NCBI GenBank assembly: GCA_017462505.1
Contig: JAFTQY010000039.1
Span: 1-42,535, forward strand
DNA length: 42,535 nt
Direction: 5' to 3'
Source: Clostridia bacterium
GTDB lineage: Bacteria; Bacillota_A; Clostridia; Christensenellales; Borkfalkiaceae
Shown here: positions 1-7,292 of the stretch, piece by piece
How positions within the stretch are numbered: position 1 is the first letter of the stretch
How the letters are laid out: each line of letters opens with the position of its first letter
Translations under genes and position numbers: made by a program
Notes under the pieces: model-generated
What the model was told of the DNA's origin: nothing
Database searches by the model: none
What the model saw: the letters and a program-made list of their open reading frames with translations, nothing else

Positions 1-95
1 ACCGTGATGTTCTTTTCACCGCCACAAGCGGTAAGTCCTACTGCGCCCGTAACAAGGAGCAAGCAAGAAAGTAAAATTGTTAAAAGTTTTTTCAT
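1..95 (-). CDS. Lipoprotein N-terminus, cut by the window edge
   Basis: Only the first 31 codons of a leftward gene are present. They encode a typical lipoprotein signal peptide: a start MKK, a hydrophobic stretch, then the lipobox LTAC with the lipidated Cys at residue 24, followed by GGEKN. An AAGGAG ribosome-binding site lies about nine bases upstream (complement of 105-110). The mature part is outside the window, so the function is unknown. In this setting a solute-binding protein or another surface lipoprotein is the likeliest option, but that is a guess from context. Confidence 0.8.
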   Translation of the reverse strand, partial: MKKLLTILLSCLLLVTGAVGLTACGGEKNIT

Positions 96-129
96 TTGAT
101 TTTTCTCCTTTTCTTAAATTTGCACCCTT

Positions 130-158
130 ATTATACTGCGGAAAAATATATCAAACTA
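130..158 (-). promoter_or_regulatory. Putative promoter of the partial lipoprotein gene
   Basis: A perfect TATAAT -10 box lies on the minus strand at 130-135. The hexamer 17 bases upstream (153-158, TAGTTT) is a poor -35. The transcript would begin near 123 and leave a short leader holding the AAGGAG site. The weak -35 would fit activator dependence, which is inference. Confidence 0.45.
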
Positions 159-217
159 TCACTTTTCCGTTTGGGTTATGTAAAGTTTATGTAAATTCCA
201 ATTTTTTGCAAAGAAAA

Positions 218-245
218 AGAACTTAGATTTTTACGTCTAAGTTCT
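218..245. other. Ten-base-pair hairpin in the 111-365 gap
   Basis: AGAACTTAGA and TCTAAGTTCT form a perfect 10-bp stem around an 8-base loop. No strong T-tract follows on either strand, so a terminator is possible but not clear. The rest of the gap between the lipoprotein promoter and the promoter at 366 is AT-rich with no supported gene. Confidence 0.4.
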
Positions 246-365
246 AACTTTCTTTGATTCACCCGAAATAGTGTATTCCTATAATGATTTTTATTTGTTT
301 TTCAAAATCCCTATGAAATACACCATTTGCGGTGCGTTTTTTTGCGTTAGCGGCAAAAAACTTTT

Positions 366-433
366 TAACAACTCACGGTTGTATATAAAACAAACTCGAA
401 TTGCTTGATTTTTTACGTTCCCGCCCTTATAAT
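366..433 (+). promoter_or_regulatory. Promoter with conserved upstream element (type 2, copy 1)
   Basis: The promoter is -35 TTGATT (405-410), a 17-bp spacer and -10 TATAAT (428-433). Just upstream is a block from CGGTTGTA (376-383) to GAATTGCTTG (398-407). It is collinear, with 28 of 32 bases identical and the same spacing to the -10, with the block upstream of the importer operon at 19024-19055. A small ACAA-N7-TTGT dyad (368-382) precedes it. The shared block is likely a binding site for a common regulator (inference). It drives the ADP-ribosylglycohydrolase-ribokinase operon. Confidence 0.7.
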
Positions 434-469
434 AAAGATAACAAAACCCACGAGGAAAGAGGAGCAATT

Positions 470-2047
470 ATGGAAATCTGCCGTATCATCAACAAGCTGA
501 GAAACGAGGCAAGGCTGACGCAGGCGCAATTTGCCGAAAATTTTAACGTATCGCAACAGTCGGTGCAAAAATGGGAGAGCGGGGTTTCCACGCCCGATTT
601 GGAAAAAATCGTTGCCATTTCCAAATACTTCGGCGTGTCGCTCGACGCGCTGATTTTGGGTACGGACAGTCGGTTTGTGGAAGAAATGCAACAGTATTCC
701 GCCATTAAACCGCAATACCAAACCATTCCCGAAACCGAATTTTATCCCTCAAATTTGCAATGGGAATACAAACAATCGGTGGAAGAGGGCTTGGACGTGG
801 AAAAATACGAAGAGCTGTTTGCCGCGGTGACAAGGCTGCCTAGAAGTGAGATTAAAGAAAAGCTGGGCGACGTGCTTTTTGAAATCGTTTCCACGGCGAA
901 ACAAAAAGAGGGGTATCCTTACGTAGAGCCTTCTGAATTAGAACAAATTCGTTCGTTCCGTAAGGGAAATACCGCGGCGCGCGCCTATGACAAAAACGCT
1001 ATGCAGGACAAAATCCACGGCGCGTGGATGGGCAGGCTTTGCGGTTGCATGCTGGGCAAACCCTTGGAGCATATCCGCACCGACGAATTGATGCCGTTTT
1101 TAAAGGAAACGAACAACTATCCGTTGTATCGCGACGTGTATCGGACGGATATTACGCCTGAAATTATCGAAAAATATAAATTCCCGTTCAAAACCCGAGA
1201 TTATCGGGACGAAGTGGAGGGAATGCCCGTGGACGACGACGCTAACTACATGGTGTTGGCGCAGGAAATTATCCAAGAATTCGGGCGTGAGTTTACGCCG
1301 CACAACGTTGCCGCCAGTTGGTTAAAATATCAATGCAAGGATTCGTATTGGACGGCGGAAAGGGTTGCCTATTGTAACTTTGTCAAGGGCTATGCCCCGC
1401 CCGAATCGGCAATATACAAAAACCCCTATCGCGAATGGATCGGCGCGCAGATCCGCGGGGATTATTTTGGGTATATCAACCCCGGCGATCCGGAAAAAGC
1501 GGCGGAAATGGCATGGCGCGACGCGTCGATTTCGCACGTGAAAAACGGTATTTACGGCGAAATGTTCGTATCGGCGATGCTTGCCGTTGCCGCCACCACA
1601 AGCGATATCGAAGAGATCATTTTAGGCGGGCTTGCGCAGATTCCGTATACGTCGAGATTGTATAAAGAGATTACGGAAGTTTTGGAAGATTATAAATCGG
1701 GCGTGCCGCAACAACAGGCTTTTGATAAAATTCACGAAAACTACGACGAATATACCGAATACGGCTGGTGTCACACCATTCCCAACGCAAAGATCGTGGT
1801 TGCCGCCCTGTTATACGGCAAGGGGGATTATTCCAAATCGATTTGTATGGCGGTGGAAACGGCGTTCGATACCGATTGCAACGGCGCGACGGTCGGCTCG
1901 GTTTTGGGTATGGCAAACGGTATTCAATCGATCCCCAAGCGTTGGATAACGCCCATGAACGACCTTCTGCATACGTCCATTTTCGGCGTGGGAACGGTCA
2001 AGATTTCCGACAGAATTCAATTGACAATGGAACATATTGAAAAATGA
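470..2047 (+). CDS. XRE-type HTH fused to an ADP-ribosylglycohydrolase
   Basis: A 525-residue two-part protein. Residues 1-65 form an HTH_3/XRE DNA-binding domain (LTQAQFAENFNVSQQSVQKW, then STPDLEKIV). A linker follows, and residues ~178-520 match the ADP-ribosylglycohydrolase (DraG/ARH) fold: HGAWMGRLCGCMLGKPLE, an acidic metal site DDD at 255-257 (the family usually has DDT), and the second metal site DTDCNG at 467-472 followed by a glycine-rich helix. Family members remove ADP-ribose or cleave related N-glycosidic bonds. The start at 470 is preferred over an in-frame ATG at 401 because 401 lies upstream of the -10 box, while 470 has a GAGGAAAGAGGAG leader. The stop overlaps the ribokinase start by four bases. 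The fusion suggests a regulator that also acts on a nucleoside- or ADP-ribose-like ligand (inference). Confidence 0.85.
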   Translation: MEICRIINKLRNEARLTQAQFAENFNVSQQSVQKWESGVSTPDLEKIVAISKYFGVSLDALILGTDSRFVEEMQQYSAIKPQYQTIPETEFYPSNLQWEYKQSVEEGLDVEKYEELFAAVTRLPRSEIKEKLGDVLFEIVSTAKQKEGYPYVEPSELEQIRSFRKGNTAARAYDKNAMQDKIHGAWMGRLCGCMLGKPLEHIRTDELMPFLKETNNYPLYRDVYRTDITPEIIEKYKFPFKTRDYRDEVEGMPVDDDANYMVLAQEIIQEFGREFTPHNVAASWLKYQCKDSYWTAERVAYCNFVKGYAPPESAIYKNPYREWIGAQIRGDYFGYINPGDPEKAAEMAWRDASISHVKNGIYGEMFVSAMLAVAATTSDIEEIILGGLAQIPYTSRLYKEITEVLEDYKSGVPQQQAFDKIHENYDEYTEYGWCHTIPNAKIVVAALLYGKGDYSKSICMAVETAFDTDCNGATVGSVLGMANGIQSIPKRWITPMNDLLHTSIFGVGTVKISDRIQLTMEHIEK

Positions 2048-2916
2048 AAAAAATTTTTATCGTTGGCAGTATCAATACCGATTTTGTAATTTCCGCGCCC
2101 TATATGCCTGTGGGGGGTGAAACGCTGGCAGGCGGCGGGTTTTTCACGGCGCGAGGGGGTAAGGGCGCAAACCAAGCGGTTGCCGCGCGCCGTCTTGGCG
2201 GCGTTGTGAAAATGTGCGGTTGCGTGGGCGACGATCTGTTTGGCAAAGAAACGCTTGCCGCGTTTGCGCAGGAAGGCATAGACGCGTCCTGTATTCGCAC
2301 GGTGTCGGGCGTGCCGACGGGAACGGCGGTGATCGTCGTAACGAACGGCGAAAACCGCATTATCCTCGACACGGGCGCAAACGGGTGTTTGACGAAAGAA
2401 GATATCGACGGATTTTTACAAACCGCTAAGGCGGGGGATCTGTATTTGACCCAGCTTGAAAACCCGATCGACGTGATCGGCTACGGCTTGCAAAAGGCAA
2501 AGGAAAAGGGCATGCTCATCGTGCTCAATCCCGCGCCCGCAAACGCGGAAATCATGCCGTATTTGGGGTATTGCGACCTGATCACGCCGAATGAAACGGA
2601 AATGCAAATTCTTGGCGGAACGGACAAAATCCTGTCGGACACGAACGCAAAGCTGATCGTTACGCTTGGCGACAAGGGGTATAAAATCGTGACGAAAGAT
2701 TGCGAACGGCAGTACCCGTGTATGCAAGTAACGGCGGTAGACACCACGGCGGCGGGGGATACGCTGTGCGGCGGCTTGGTGGCGGGCTTAGCAAGCGGGC
2801 ACACCTTGGAAGAGGCGGTTGCTTTCGGTAACAAAGCGGCGTCGATCGCCTGCACGAAAAAGGGCGCGCAACCGTCCATTCCCACCGATCAAGAAGTCAA
2901 AAATTATAAGGCGTAA
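2044..2916 (+). CDS. rbsK: Ribokinase-like PfkB-family sugar kinase
   Basis: A 290-residue cytoplasmic kinase of full family length. The N-terminal sugar-binding signature GGKGANQAVAARRLGG lies near residue 38. The C-terminal PfkB signature DTTAAGDTLCGG holds the catalytic Asp (D239) and the anion hole. These match ribokinase best; a nucleoside or deoxyribose kinase is possible. Translation is probably coupled to the preceding ADP-ribosylglycohydrolase through the ATGA overlap, which suggests that the ribose released by nucleoside or ADP-ribose breakdown is phosphorylated here (inference). A strong hairpin follows the stop. Confidence 0.85.
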   Translation: MKKIFIVGSINTDFVISAPYMPVGGETLAGGGFFTARGGKGANQAVAARRLGGVVKMCGCVGDDLFGKETLAAFAQEGIDASCIRTVSGVPTGTAVIVVTNGENRIILDTGANGCLTKEDIDGFLQTAKAGDLYLTQLENPIDVIGYGLQKAKEKGMLIVLNPAPANAEIMPYLGYCDLITPNETEMQILGGTDKILSDTNAKLIVTLGDKGYKIVTKDCERQYPCMQVTAVDTTAAGDTLCGGLVAGLASGHTLEEAVAFGNKAASIACTKKGAQPSIPTDQEVKNYKA

Positions 2917-2919
2917 CAA

Positions 2920-2945
2920 AAAAGCACCCCACACGGGGTGCTTTT
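2920..2945. terminator. Bidirectional terminator hairpin (copy 1)
   Basis: An 11-bp perfect stem, AAAAGCACCCC / GGGGTGCTTTT, has a 4-base ACAC loop. It lies between the ribokinase stop and the end of the leftward HTH gene and can serve both. A near-identical copy, including about ten bases beyond it, lies at 3740-3764. Confidence 0.8.
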
Positions 2946-2949
2946 AAGG

Positions 2950-3171
2950 TTATTTAATCTTGATTTCTAATATATCATCGGCAGAACAATTTAAAAAATT
3001 GCAAAGCTTTGAAAGGGTAGACAGGGAGGGCTGTATGCGCCCTGATAAATATTGCGAAATGGTAGGTCGTGATACGCCGATTGCCTTGGCAATCTCCGTT
3101 TTCGTTTTTCCCGATTGCTCGATTTCTTGTTTTAAATTTTGGCTGATAATTTCGTCTAATGTTATTTCCAT
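2950..3171 (-). CDS. Small XRE-family HTH repressor
   Basis: 73 residues, essentially a single HTH_3 domain: residues ~12-66 contain KTEIAKAIGVSRPTISQYLS and a PSLSTLSKLCNFL helix. No sensor domain is present. It is divergent from the SLOG-like gene across an 86-bp gap with two near-identical dyads. A minus-strand TATAAT box (3178-3183) sits six bases before the ATG and no ribosome-binding site is visible, so the mRNA is probably leaderless. The most likely job is auto-repression and repression of the neighbour through the dyads (inference from geometry). Confidence 0.85.
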   Translation of the reverse strand: MEITLDEIISQNLKQEIEQSGKTKTEIAKAIGVSRPTISQYLSGRIQPSLSTLSKLCNFLNCSADDILEIKIK

Positions 3172-3180
3172 GCTTGTATT

Positions 3181-3201
3181 ATATTAAGTGTTGCTTAATA
3201 T
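3181..3201. promoter_or_regulatory. Operator O1, overlapping the HTH gene promoter
   Basis: A perfect inverted repeat ATATTAAG-TGTTG-CTTAATAT. It overlaps the minus-strand -10 box (3178-3183). It shares the pattern TTARG-N5-CYTAA with the second dyad at 3212-3226. It is likely the binding site of the adjacent XRE repressor. Confidence 0.7.
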
Positions 3202-3204
3202 TTC

Positions 3205-3234
3205 TTGACATTTAGGTATTGCCTAATATATAAT
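3205..3234 (+). promoter_or_regulatory. Consensus promoter with operator O2 in its spacer
   Basis: -35 TTGACA (3205-3210) and -10 TATAAT (3229-3234) are both consensus, 18 bp apart. The dyad TTAGG-TATTG-CCTAA (3212-3226) fills the spacer, so a bound repressor would block RNA polymerase directly. The transcript would begin near 3241, just before the SLOG-like gene. Confidence 0.75.
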
Positions 3235-3257
3235 ATTTTATGCGGGGGCAATATAAA

Positions 3258-3731
3258 ATGGAAAGAGATGAACGCATTTGTTCTTTTTTTGGGCATAGAG
3301 AAATTGCTGAGAAAGAAAAAATATCGAAAAAAGTAGAGGAAATAGTAAAAGCTTTGATAGAAAGGGGCGTTAAGACGTTTCTGTTTGGTGGATTTGGCGA
3401 ATTTGACGCGCTGTGTCATAAGGTAGTTTCTGCTGTCAAAGAAAAAAATCCGACTATAAAGAGAGTGTTTTGTTTGACGGACGAACGGCATTTAAATAAA
3501 TATAAACGCTCTAAGTTTTTACGGGAAGAGGATTACGAAGAATTTATATATTTGTCTTTGTCCTTTGATTATTGGTATACACGTATATACTATCGCAATT
3601 GCGAAATGATTAAGCAAAGCGATTTTATCGTTTTTTATGCGACAAAAAGGGAAAATAGCGGCGCGTATAAAGCTTTGCAATACGCAATAAAACAAAAAAA
3701 AGAGAATATAAATATATTTGATCAAATTTAA
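3258..3731 (+). CDS. SLOG-like (DUF1273-type) small protein
   Basis: 157 residues. The start CSFFGHREI, the central FLFGGFGEFDALCH and the later YYRNCEMIKQSDFIVFY with NSGAYKALQYA resemble SLOG/DUF1273-type Rossmann-like proteins, a superfamily proposed to bind nucleotide-derived ligands. The exact role is unknown. The ATG at 3258 is chosen because 3240 would precede the transcript start and a GGGGG stretch lies at 3244-3248. The gene is clearly more AT-rich than its neighbours and is paired with a divergent repressor, so it looks acquired. A defence or stress role is possible but unproven. Confidence 0.7.
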   Translation: MERDERICSFFGHREIAEKEKISKKVEEIVKALIERGVKTFLFGGFGEFDALCHKVVSAVKEKNPTIKRVFCLTDERHLNKYKRSKFLREEDYEEFIYLSLSFDYWYTRIYYRNCEMIKQSDFIVFYATKRENSGAYKALQYAIKQKKENINIFDQI

Positions 3732-3739
3732 TAAAAATC

Positions 3740-3764
3740 AAAAGCACCCCACACGGGGTGCTTT
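3740..3764 (+). terminator. Terminator hairpin (copy 2)
   Basis: AAAGCACCCC / GGGGTGCTTT with the same ACAC loop as 2920-2945, again followed by AAGGTTATTT. It ends the SLOG-like gene. The two copies bracket the HTH/SLOG pair as direct repeats. Confidence 0.75.
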
Positions 3765-3927
3765 AAAGGTTATTTGTAAAAAATAAAACCGCGCCCCCTA
3801 ATGGTTGACGCGGGGTGAAACGGTCTAGAATGTCCGTCTCGTGGTTCGACCACTATCAGTATATGCGATCATGTAATAAAAGTCAAGTATTTTTAGAAAA
3901 AAGGGCGAAAATATTTTTAAAAAGGTA

Positions 3928-3956
3928 TTGCAATTCCGTTTTCTGTGTGCTATAAT
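3928..3956 (+). promoter_or_regulatory. Promoter of the first GH78 gene
   Basis: -35 TTGCAA (3928-3933), a 17-bp spacer and an extended -10 TGCTATAAT (TATAAT at 3951-3956). The transcript would start near 3963, ahead of the GGAG site at 3981. The -35 contains one TGCAATT, resembling the half-site of the 21-bp direct-repeat element, but no second half-site was found 21 bp upstream. Confidence 0.75.
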
Positions 3957-3991
3957 AGTTGCAATCAAAACGCCAAAAAAGGAGCAAGACA

Positions 3992-6091
3992 ATGTTTTGC
4001 AAAGAGGCAAAATGGCTCGGTTGCGACAAAACGCTTTCCGCGCCTGTGGTAATTAAAAAATTCAGCGTGCATAGCCCCCAAAACGCCGTTATCGATATCT
4101 GCGGCTTGGGGTATTACGAGCTGTTTCTCAACGGCAAACGGGTGGGGAACGAGTTTTTTAAGCCCGCCGTGTCCGATTATTCCGACCGCGATTTTTCGGG
4201 CTTTGCCTATCCGTTACCCGACCGCACCTCGCACACGATCTATTATAATACCTACGACATTACGGCGTATTTAAAGGACGGCGAAAACGTGTTGGCGGTG
4301 CTCCTTGGTAACGGTTTTTACCGCCAAAAAAGGCGGCATTGCGAGGGGAATACGTGGTTTGGCGAAGAGCTGTTGCTCCGCTTTGATCTCCGCGTGCAAG
4401 AGGACGGAAAAACGCGCAGGATATATTCCGACGGCGCGGAAACCGCCGTGCAAAGCTTTATCACGGAAAACAATCTGTTTTATGGGGAAACGCACGATTA
4501 CGCGGCGTTTGATTTTGATATTTTGCAAAACGGAAAGGGGGCGGAAAAGGGTGTGCCCGTCCGCGTGATCGCGCCGCCCAAGGCAAAGCTGTTAAAACAA
4601 CGCTCGGAAAACGATACCGTGCGCAGAGTGATACAGCCCAAAATCGTGAAAAAGACGGACGAAAGCGTTATCTACGACGCTGGCGAAAACATATCGGGGT
4701 TTGTCTGCTTAAAGGCGCTTTCCGCGACGGTGCGCGTGCGCCACGCGGAAGAGCTGAGCGAAAACGGCGAGCTGGATTTCAGCACTTCGGGGGGCACGTA
4801 TCAAATTTCCCAAAACACCTACAACAACGCGCAGGGGCGCACCGTACGCCCGTGGTTTTCGTGGAGCGGGTTTCGCTATTTTGAAATTTTCGGCGACGTG
4901 CAAGACGTCGAGGTTTGGTTTGTTTGTTCGGGCGTAAAGGTCACGGCGGAATTTGCCTGCGACAACGAAAATATACAATGGCTGTACGACGCGTTTTTGC
5001 GCTCGCAGCTGAGCAATATGCACGGCGGCGTGCCGTCCGATTGTCCGCACAGAGAACGGCTGGGGTATACGGGCGACGGACAGCTCGGCGCGGAAAGCAC
5101 GATGTTACTTACGGACAGCCGCGCGTTCTATCAAAAATGGATACGGGATATCGCCGACTGTCAGGATATATACAGCGGCCACGTACAGCACACCGCGCCT
5201 TTCTTCGGCGGTGGCGGCGGTCCTGGGGGCTGGGGCGGCGCGATCGTGCTCGTGCCCTACGCCTATTATAAGGTCTACGGCGATACTTCCGTTTTGAAAA
5301 AATATTATCCGAATATGCTGGCATACCTGCGCTGTATGCACGGCTTTTGCGAGGACGGCTTGGTGGTGAAAGAGCGCGAAAAGGGCTGGTGCTTGGGGGA
5401 CTGGTGCACGCTTGACCCCGTTGCGATCCCCGAAGCGTTCGTCAATACCTTTTACTACGTTCGTTGTATGGAGCTTGTGCAAAAAATCAGCGAGCGTATC
5501 GGCGAAAAAGCCGATTTTGAGGGCGAGATTGAAAAGGCAAAAACGTCGATAAATCGGGCGTATTTCGACCATGCTACGGGGGATTACTGCGGCGGCGTGC
5601 AGGGCGCAAACGCGTTTGCTTTGCTTATCGGGCTTGGCGATCAGCGGACGAAAGAGAACCTGTTGCAAAAATACGAAAAGCTCGGCGCGTTCGATACGGG
5701 CATTTTCGGTACGGATATTTTGACGGAATATTTGGCGAAAATCGGCGAAGTGCAGCTTTTATATAAACTGCTCTCGCGCGAGGAATATCCCTCGTTTGGG
5801 TACATGCGAGGGCAGGGCGCAACGACGATTTGGGAGGCTTGGCAGGGGGACGGCTCGCACAATCATCCCATGTTTGGCGGGTGCGTAAAGCAGCTTTTTT
5901 ACGGGTTGCTTGGGATAACAGCGGACGCAGGCTTTAAAAATATCAAGCTGTCGCCGAGGTATATCGACGGGCTTGGGTTTATCCGCGCGAAATTGAAATT
6001 ACCAAGCGGCACTTTGCGGATAGAATACCGCTATAAAGAGGGCAAGGTGCACGTAAAATGCAAAACGAGCGGCAAGCTCACCATTCTTTAA
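3992..6091 (+). CDS. GH78 alpha-L-rhamnosidase-like enzyme
   Basis: 699 residues with no signal peptide, so probably cytoplasmic. The N-terminal part has the beta-sandwich typical of bacterial rhamnosidases (YYELFLNGKRVGNEFFKP, later YDAGENISGFV). The (alpha/alpha)6-barrel contains DCPHRERLGYTGDGQLGAE at residue 350 on, with the family's acidic catalytic region, and ATTIWEAW at 611-617 followed by SHNHPMFGG, also a GH78 signature. A jelly-roll tail ends the protein. The start at 3992 has GGAG seven bases upstream and lies after the predicted transcript start. It is a single-gene unit with its own promoter, and the next promoter begins five bases after its stop. Rhamnose is the expected substrate; related alpha-L-sugars are possible. 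Confidence 0.85.
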   Translation: MFCKEAKWLGCDKTLSAPVVIKKFSVHSPQNAVIDICGLGYYELFLNGKRVGNEFFKPAVSDYSDRDFSGFAYPLPDRTSHTIYYNTYDITAYLKDGENVLAVLLGNGFYRQKRRHCEGNTWFGEELLLRFDLRVQEDGKTRRIYSDGAETAVQSFITENNLFYGETHDYAAFDFDILQNGKGAEKGVPVRVIAPPKAKLLKQRSENDTVRRVIQPKIVKKTDESVIYDAGENISGFVCLKALSATVRVRHAEELSENGELDFSTSGGTYQISQNTYNNAQGRTVRPWFSWSGFRYFEIFGDVQDVEVWFVCSGVKVTAEFACDNENIQWLYDAFLRSQLSNMHGGVPSDCPHRERLGYTGDGQLGAESTMLLTDSRAFYQKWIRDIADCQDIYSGHVQHTAPFFGGGGGPGGWGGAIVLVPYAYYKVYGDTSVLKKYYPNMLAYLRCMHGFCEDGLVVKEREKGWCLGDWCTLDPVAIPEAFVNTFYYVRCMELVQKISERIGEKADFEGEIEKAKTSINRAYFDHATGDYCGGVQGANAFALLIGLGDQRTKENLLQKYEKLGAFDTGIFGTDILTEYLAKIGEVQLLYKLLSREEYPSFGYMRGQGATTIWEAWQGDGSHNHPMFGGCVKQLFYGLLGITADAGFKNIKLSPRYIDGLGFIRAKLKLPSGTLRIEYRYKEGKVHVKCKTSGKLTIL

Positions 6092-6095
6092 GCGG

Positions 6096-6159
6096 TGCAA
6101 TTTTCGGGCACATTTTTGCAATTTTAAAGTAGTGACAAAGAGAAATTTTGTGCTATAAT
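6096..6159 (+). promoter_or_regulatory. AraC-type regulon promoter, copy A
   Basis: Direct repeats TGCAATTT at 6096 and 6117 are 21 bp apart. The -35 GTGACA is at 6132-6137, 15 bp after the start of the second repeat. The extended -10 TGCTATAAT ends at 6159 (16-bp spacer). The whole element closely matches those at 13629-13693 and 17784-17848. The weak -35 plus two in-phase upstream half-sites is the classic layout for an AraC-family activator. It drives the propeller glycosidase gene. Confidence 0.8.
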
Positions 6160-6192
6160 ATAGGCAACCATTTGAGGCAAAAGGTGAGAAAA

Positions 6193-7224
6193 ATGAAAAA
6201 CGATTTTGGGTATAAAGCGGGCAAGGTGACCAAGGCGTTCGAGCTGGACGGGTATTATCTTTGGGATTGCTCGGTAATCAAGGCGGGTGGAAAATACCAC
6301 ATGTTTTCCTCGCGCTGGGAAGAAAAGCGGGGCTTTGGCTGGAACTGGGTTTTTAACAGCGAAATTATCCATTCGGTAGCGGACAAGCCCGAGGGCCCGT
6401 ACGAGTTCAAACGGGTCGTTTTGCCTCGCCGCGGCCGCGAATATTTCGACGGCATGAACACGCACAACACCTGTATTAAGGAATACAACGGCAAATTTTA
6501 TTTGTATTACATGGGCACGACCTACCACGTAGATCCCCCCGAACGGGATATCGATATCACCGAACATTTGGCTCTGGAAACGTGGAACAGAAAGCGTATC
6601 GGGTTGGCGGTTGCCGACGATATCAACGGCGAATTTGTGCGTCGCGATAAACCTCTTTTAGAGCCGCGCGACTGTCGGTTTTGGGATTGTACGATCACGA
6701 CCAACCCGTCCGTAGCGATCATGCCGGGCGGCAAGACGTACATGATCTATAAATCGCGCAGGGCGATCGGGAAACCGTTGCAGATCGGCGTGGCGGTGGC
6801 GGACAGCCCCGACGGGGAATTTAAGCGGATTTCCGACGAGCCGATTTTTGATTTTAAAGACGACAATATGGCGTTGGAAGACCCCTTTATCTGGTACGAT
6901 AGCAAAAAGAAAAAGTTCTGTGCGGTCATGAAAGACGACGTGGAAAACGGCGGCTACGGCGTGACGGGGGAATGGGGCAGCGGCTTTTACGCCGAAAGCG
7001 ACGATTGCAAGGAATTTGTGCTCGGCAAAAACCCCAAGGTGTATTCCCGCACCGTCGAATGGACGGACGGCAGAGTGACTACGCAGGGGAATTTGGAACG
7101 CCCCTCGGTGCTGTTTGACGAGAACGGCGAGCCTACGCATATTTTCTGCGCGACGGGCGACGGCGGAAAATACCGCTTTGAGGGCAGAAGTTATATCGTT
7201 TGTATCAAGCTTGAAAAAGAATAA
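6193..7224 (+). CDS. Five-bladed beta-propeller glycosidase (GH43/GH117-like)
   Basis: 343 residues with no signal peptide. Repeated blade motifs are visible: YLWDCSVIKAGGKYHMFSS, THNTCIKEYNGKFYLYYMG, TTNPSVAIMPGGKTYMIYK, ALEDPFIWYDSKKKKFC and ERPSVLFDENGEPTHIF. This is the fold shared by GH32, GH43, GH62, GH117 and GH130; acidic residues in the blades would be catalytic. The family cannot be fixed by eye. The ATG at 6193 follows an AAGGTGAG site; an upstream in-frame start at 6148 falls inside the promoter. It is controlled by regulon promoter A and followed by a strong terminator. Confidence 0.7.
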   Translation: MKNDFGYKAGKVTKAFELDGYYLWDCSVIKAGGKYHMFSSRWEEKRGFGWNWVFNSEIIHSVADKPEGPYEFKRVVLPRRGREYFDGMNTHNTCIKEYNGKFYLYYMGTTYHVDPPERDIDITEHLALETWNRKRIGLAVADDINGEFVRRDKPLLEPRDCRFWDCTITTNPSVAIMPGGKTYMIYKSRRAIGKPLQIGVAVADSPDGEFKRISDEPIFDFKDDNMALEDPFIWYDSKKKKFCAVMKDDVENGGYGVTGEWGSGFYAESDDCKEFVLGKNPKVYSRTVEWTDGRVTTQGNLERPSVLFDENGEPTHIFCATGDGGKYRFEGRSYIVCIKLEKE

Positions 7225-7238
7225 GTGGATAAATAAAG

Positions 7239-7274
7239 ACGCGGCGGTTGCAAAAGGCAACCGCCGCGTTCCGT
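7239..7274. terminator. Strong bidirectional terminator
   Basis: A perfect 13-bp stem ACGCGGCGGTTGC / GCAACCGCCGCGT has a 5-base loop, with TTTTT beyond it. It lies between the rightward propeller gene and the leftward operon that ends at 7293, and can stop transcripts from both sides. Confidence 0.85.
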
Positions 7275-7292
7275 TTTTATAAAGCTTTGCTG

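Noticed and set aside
3790..3860. Possible tRNA (GGTTCGACC resembles a T-loop)
   Set aside because: The stem and loop sizes do not fit a T-arm and no acceptor, D or anticodon arms could be paired.
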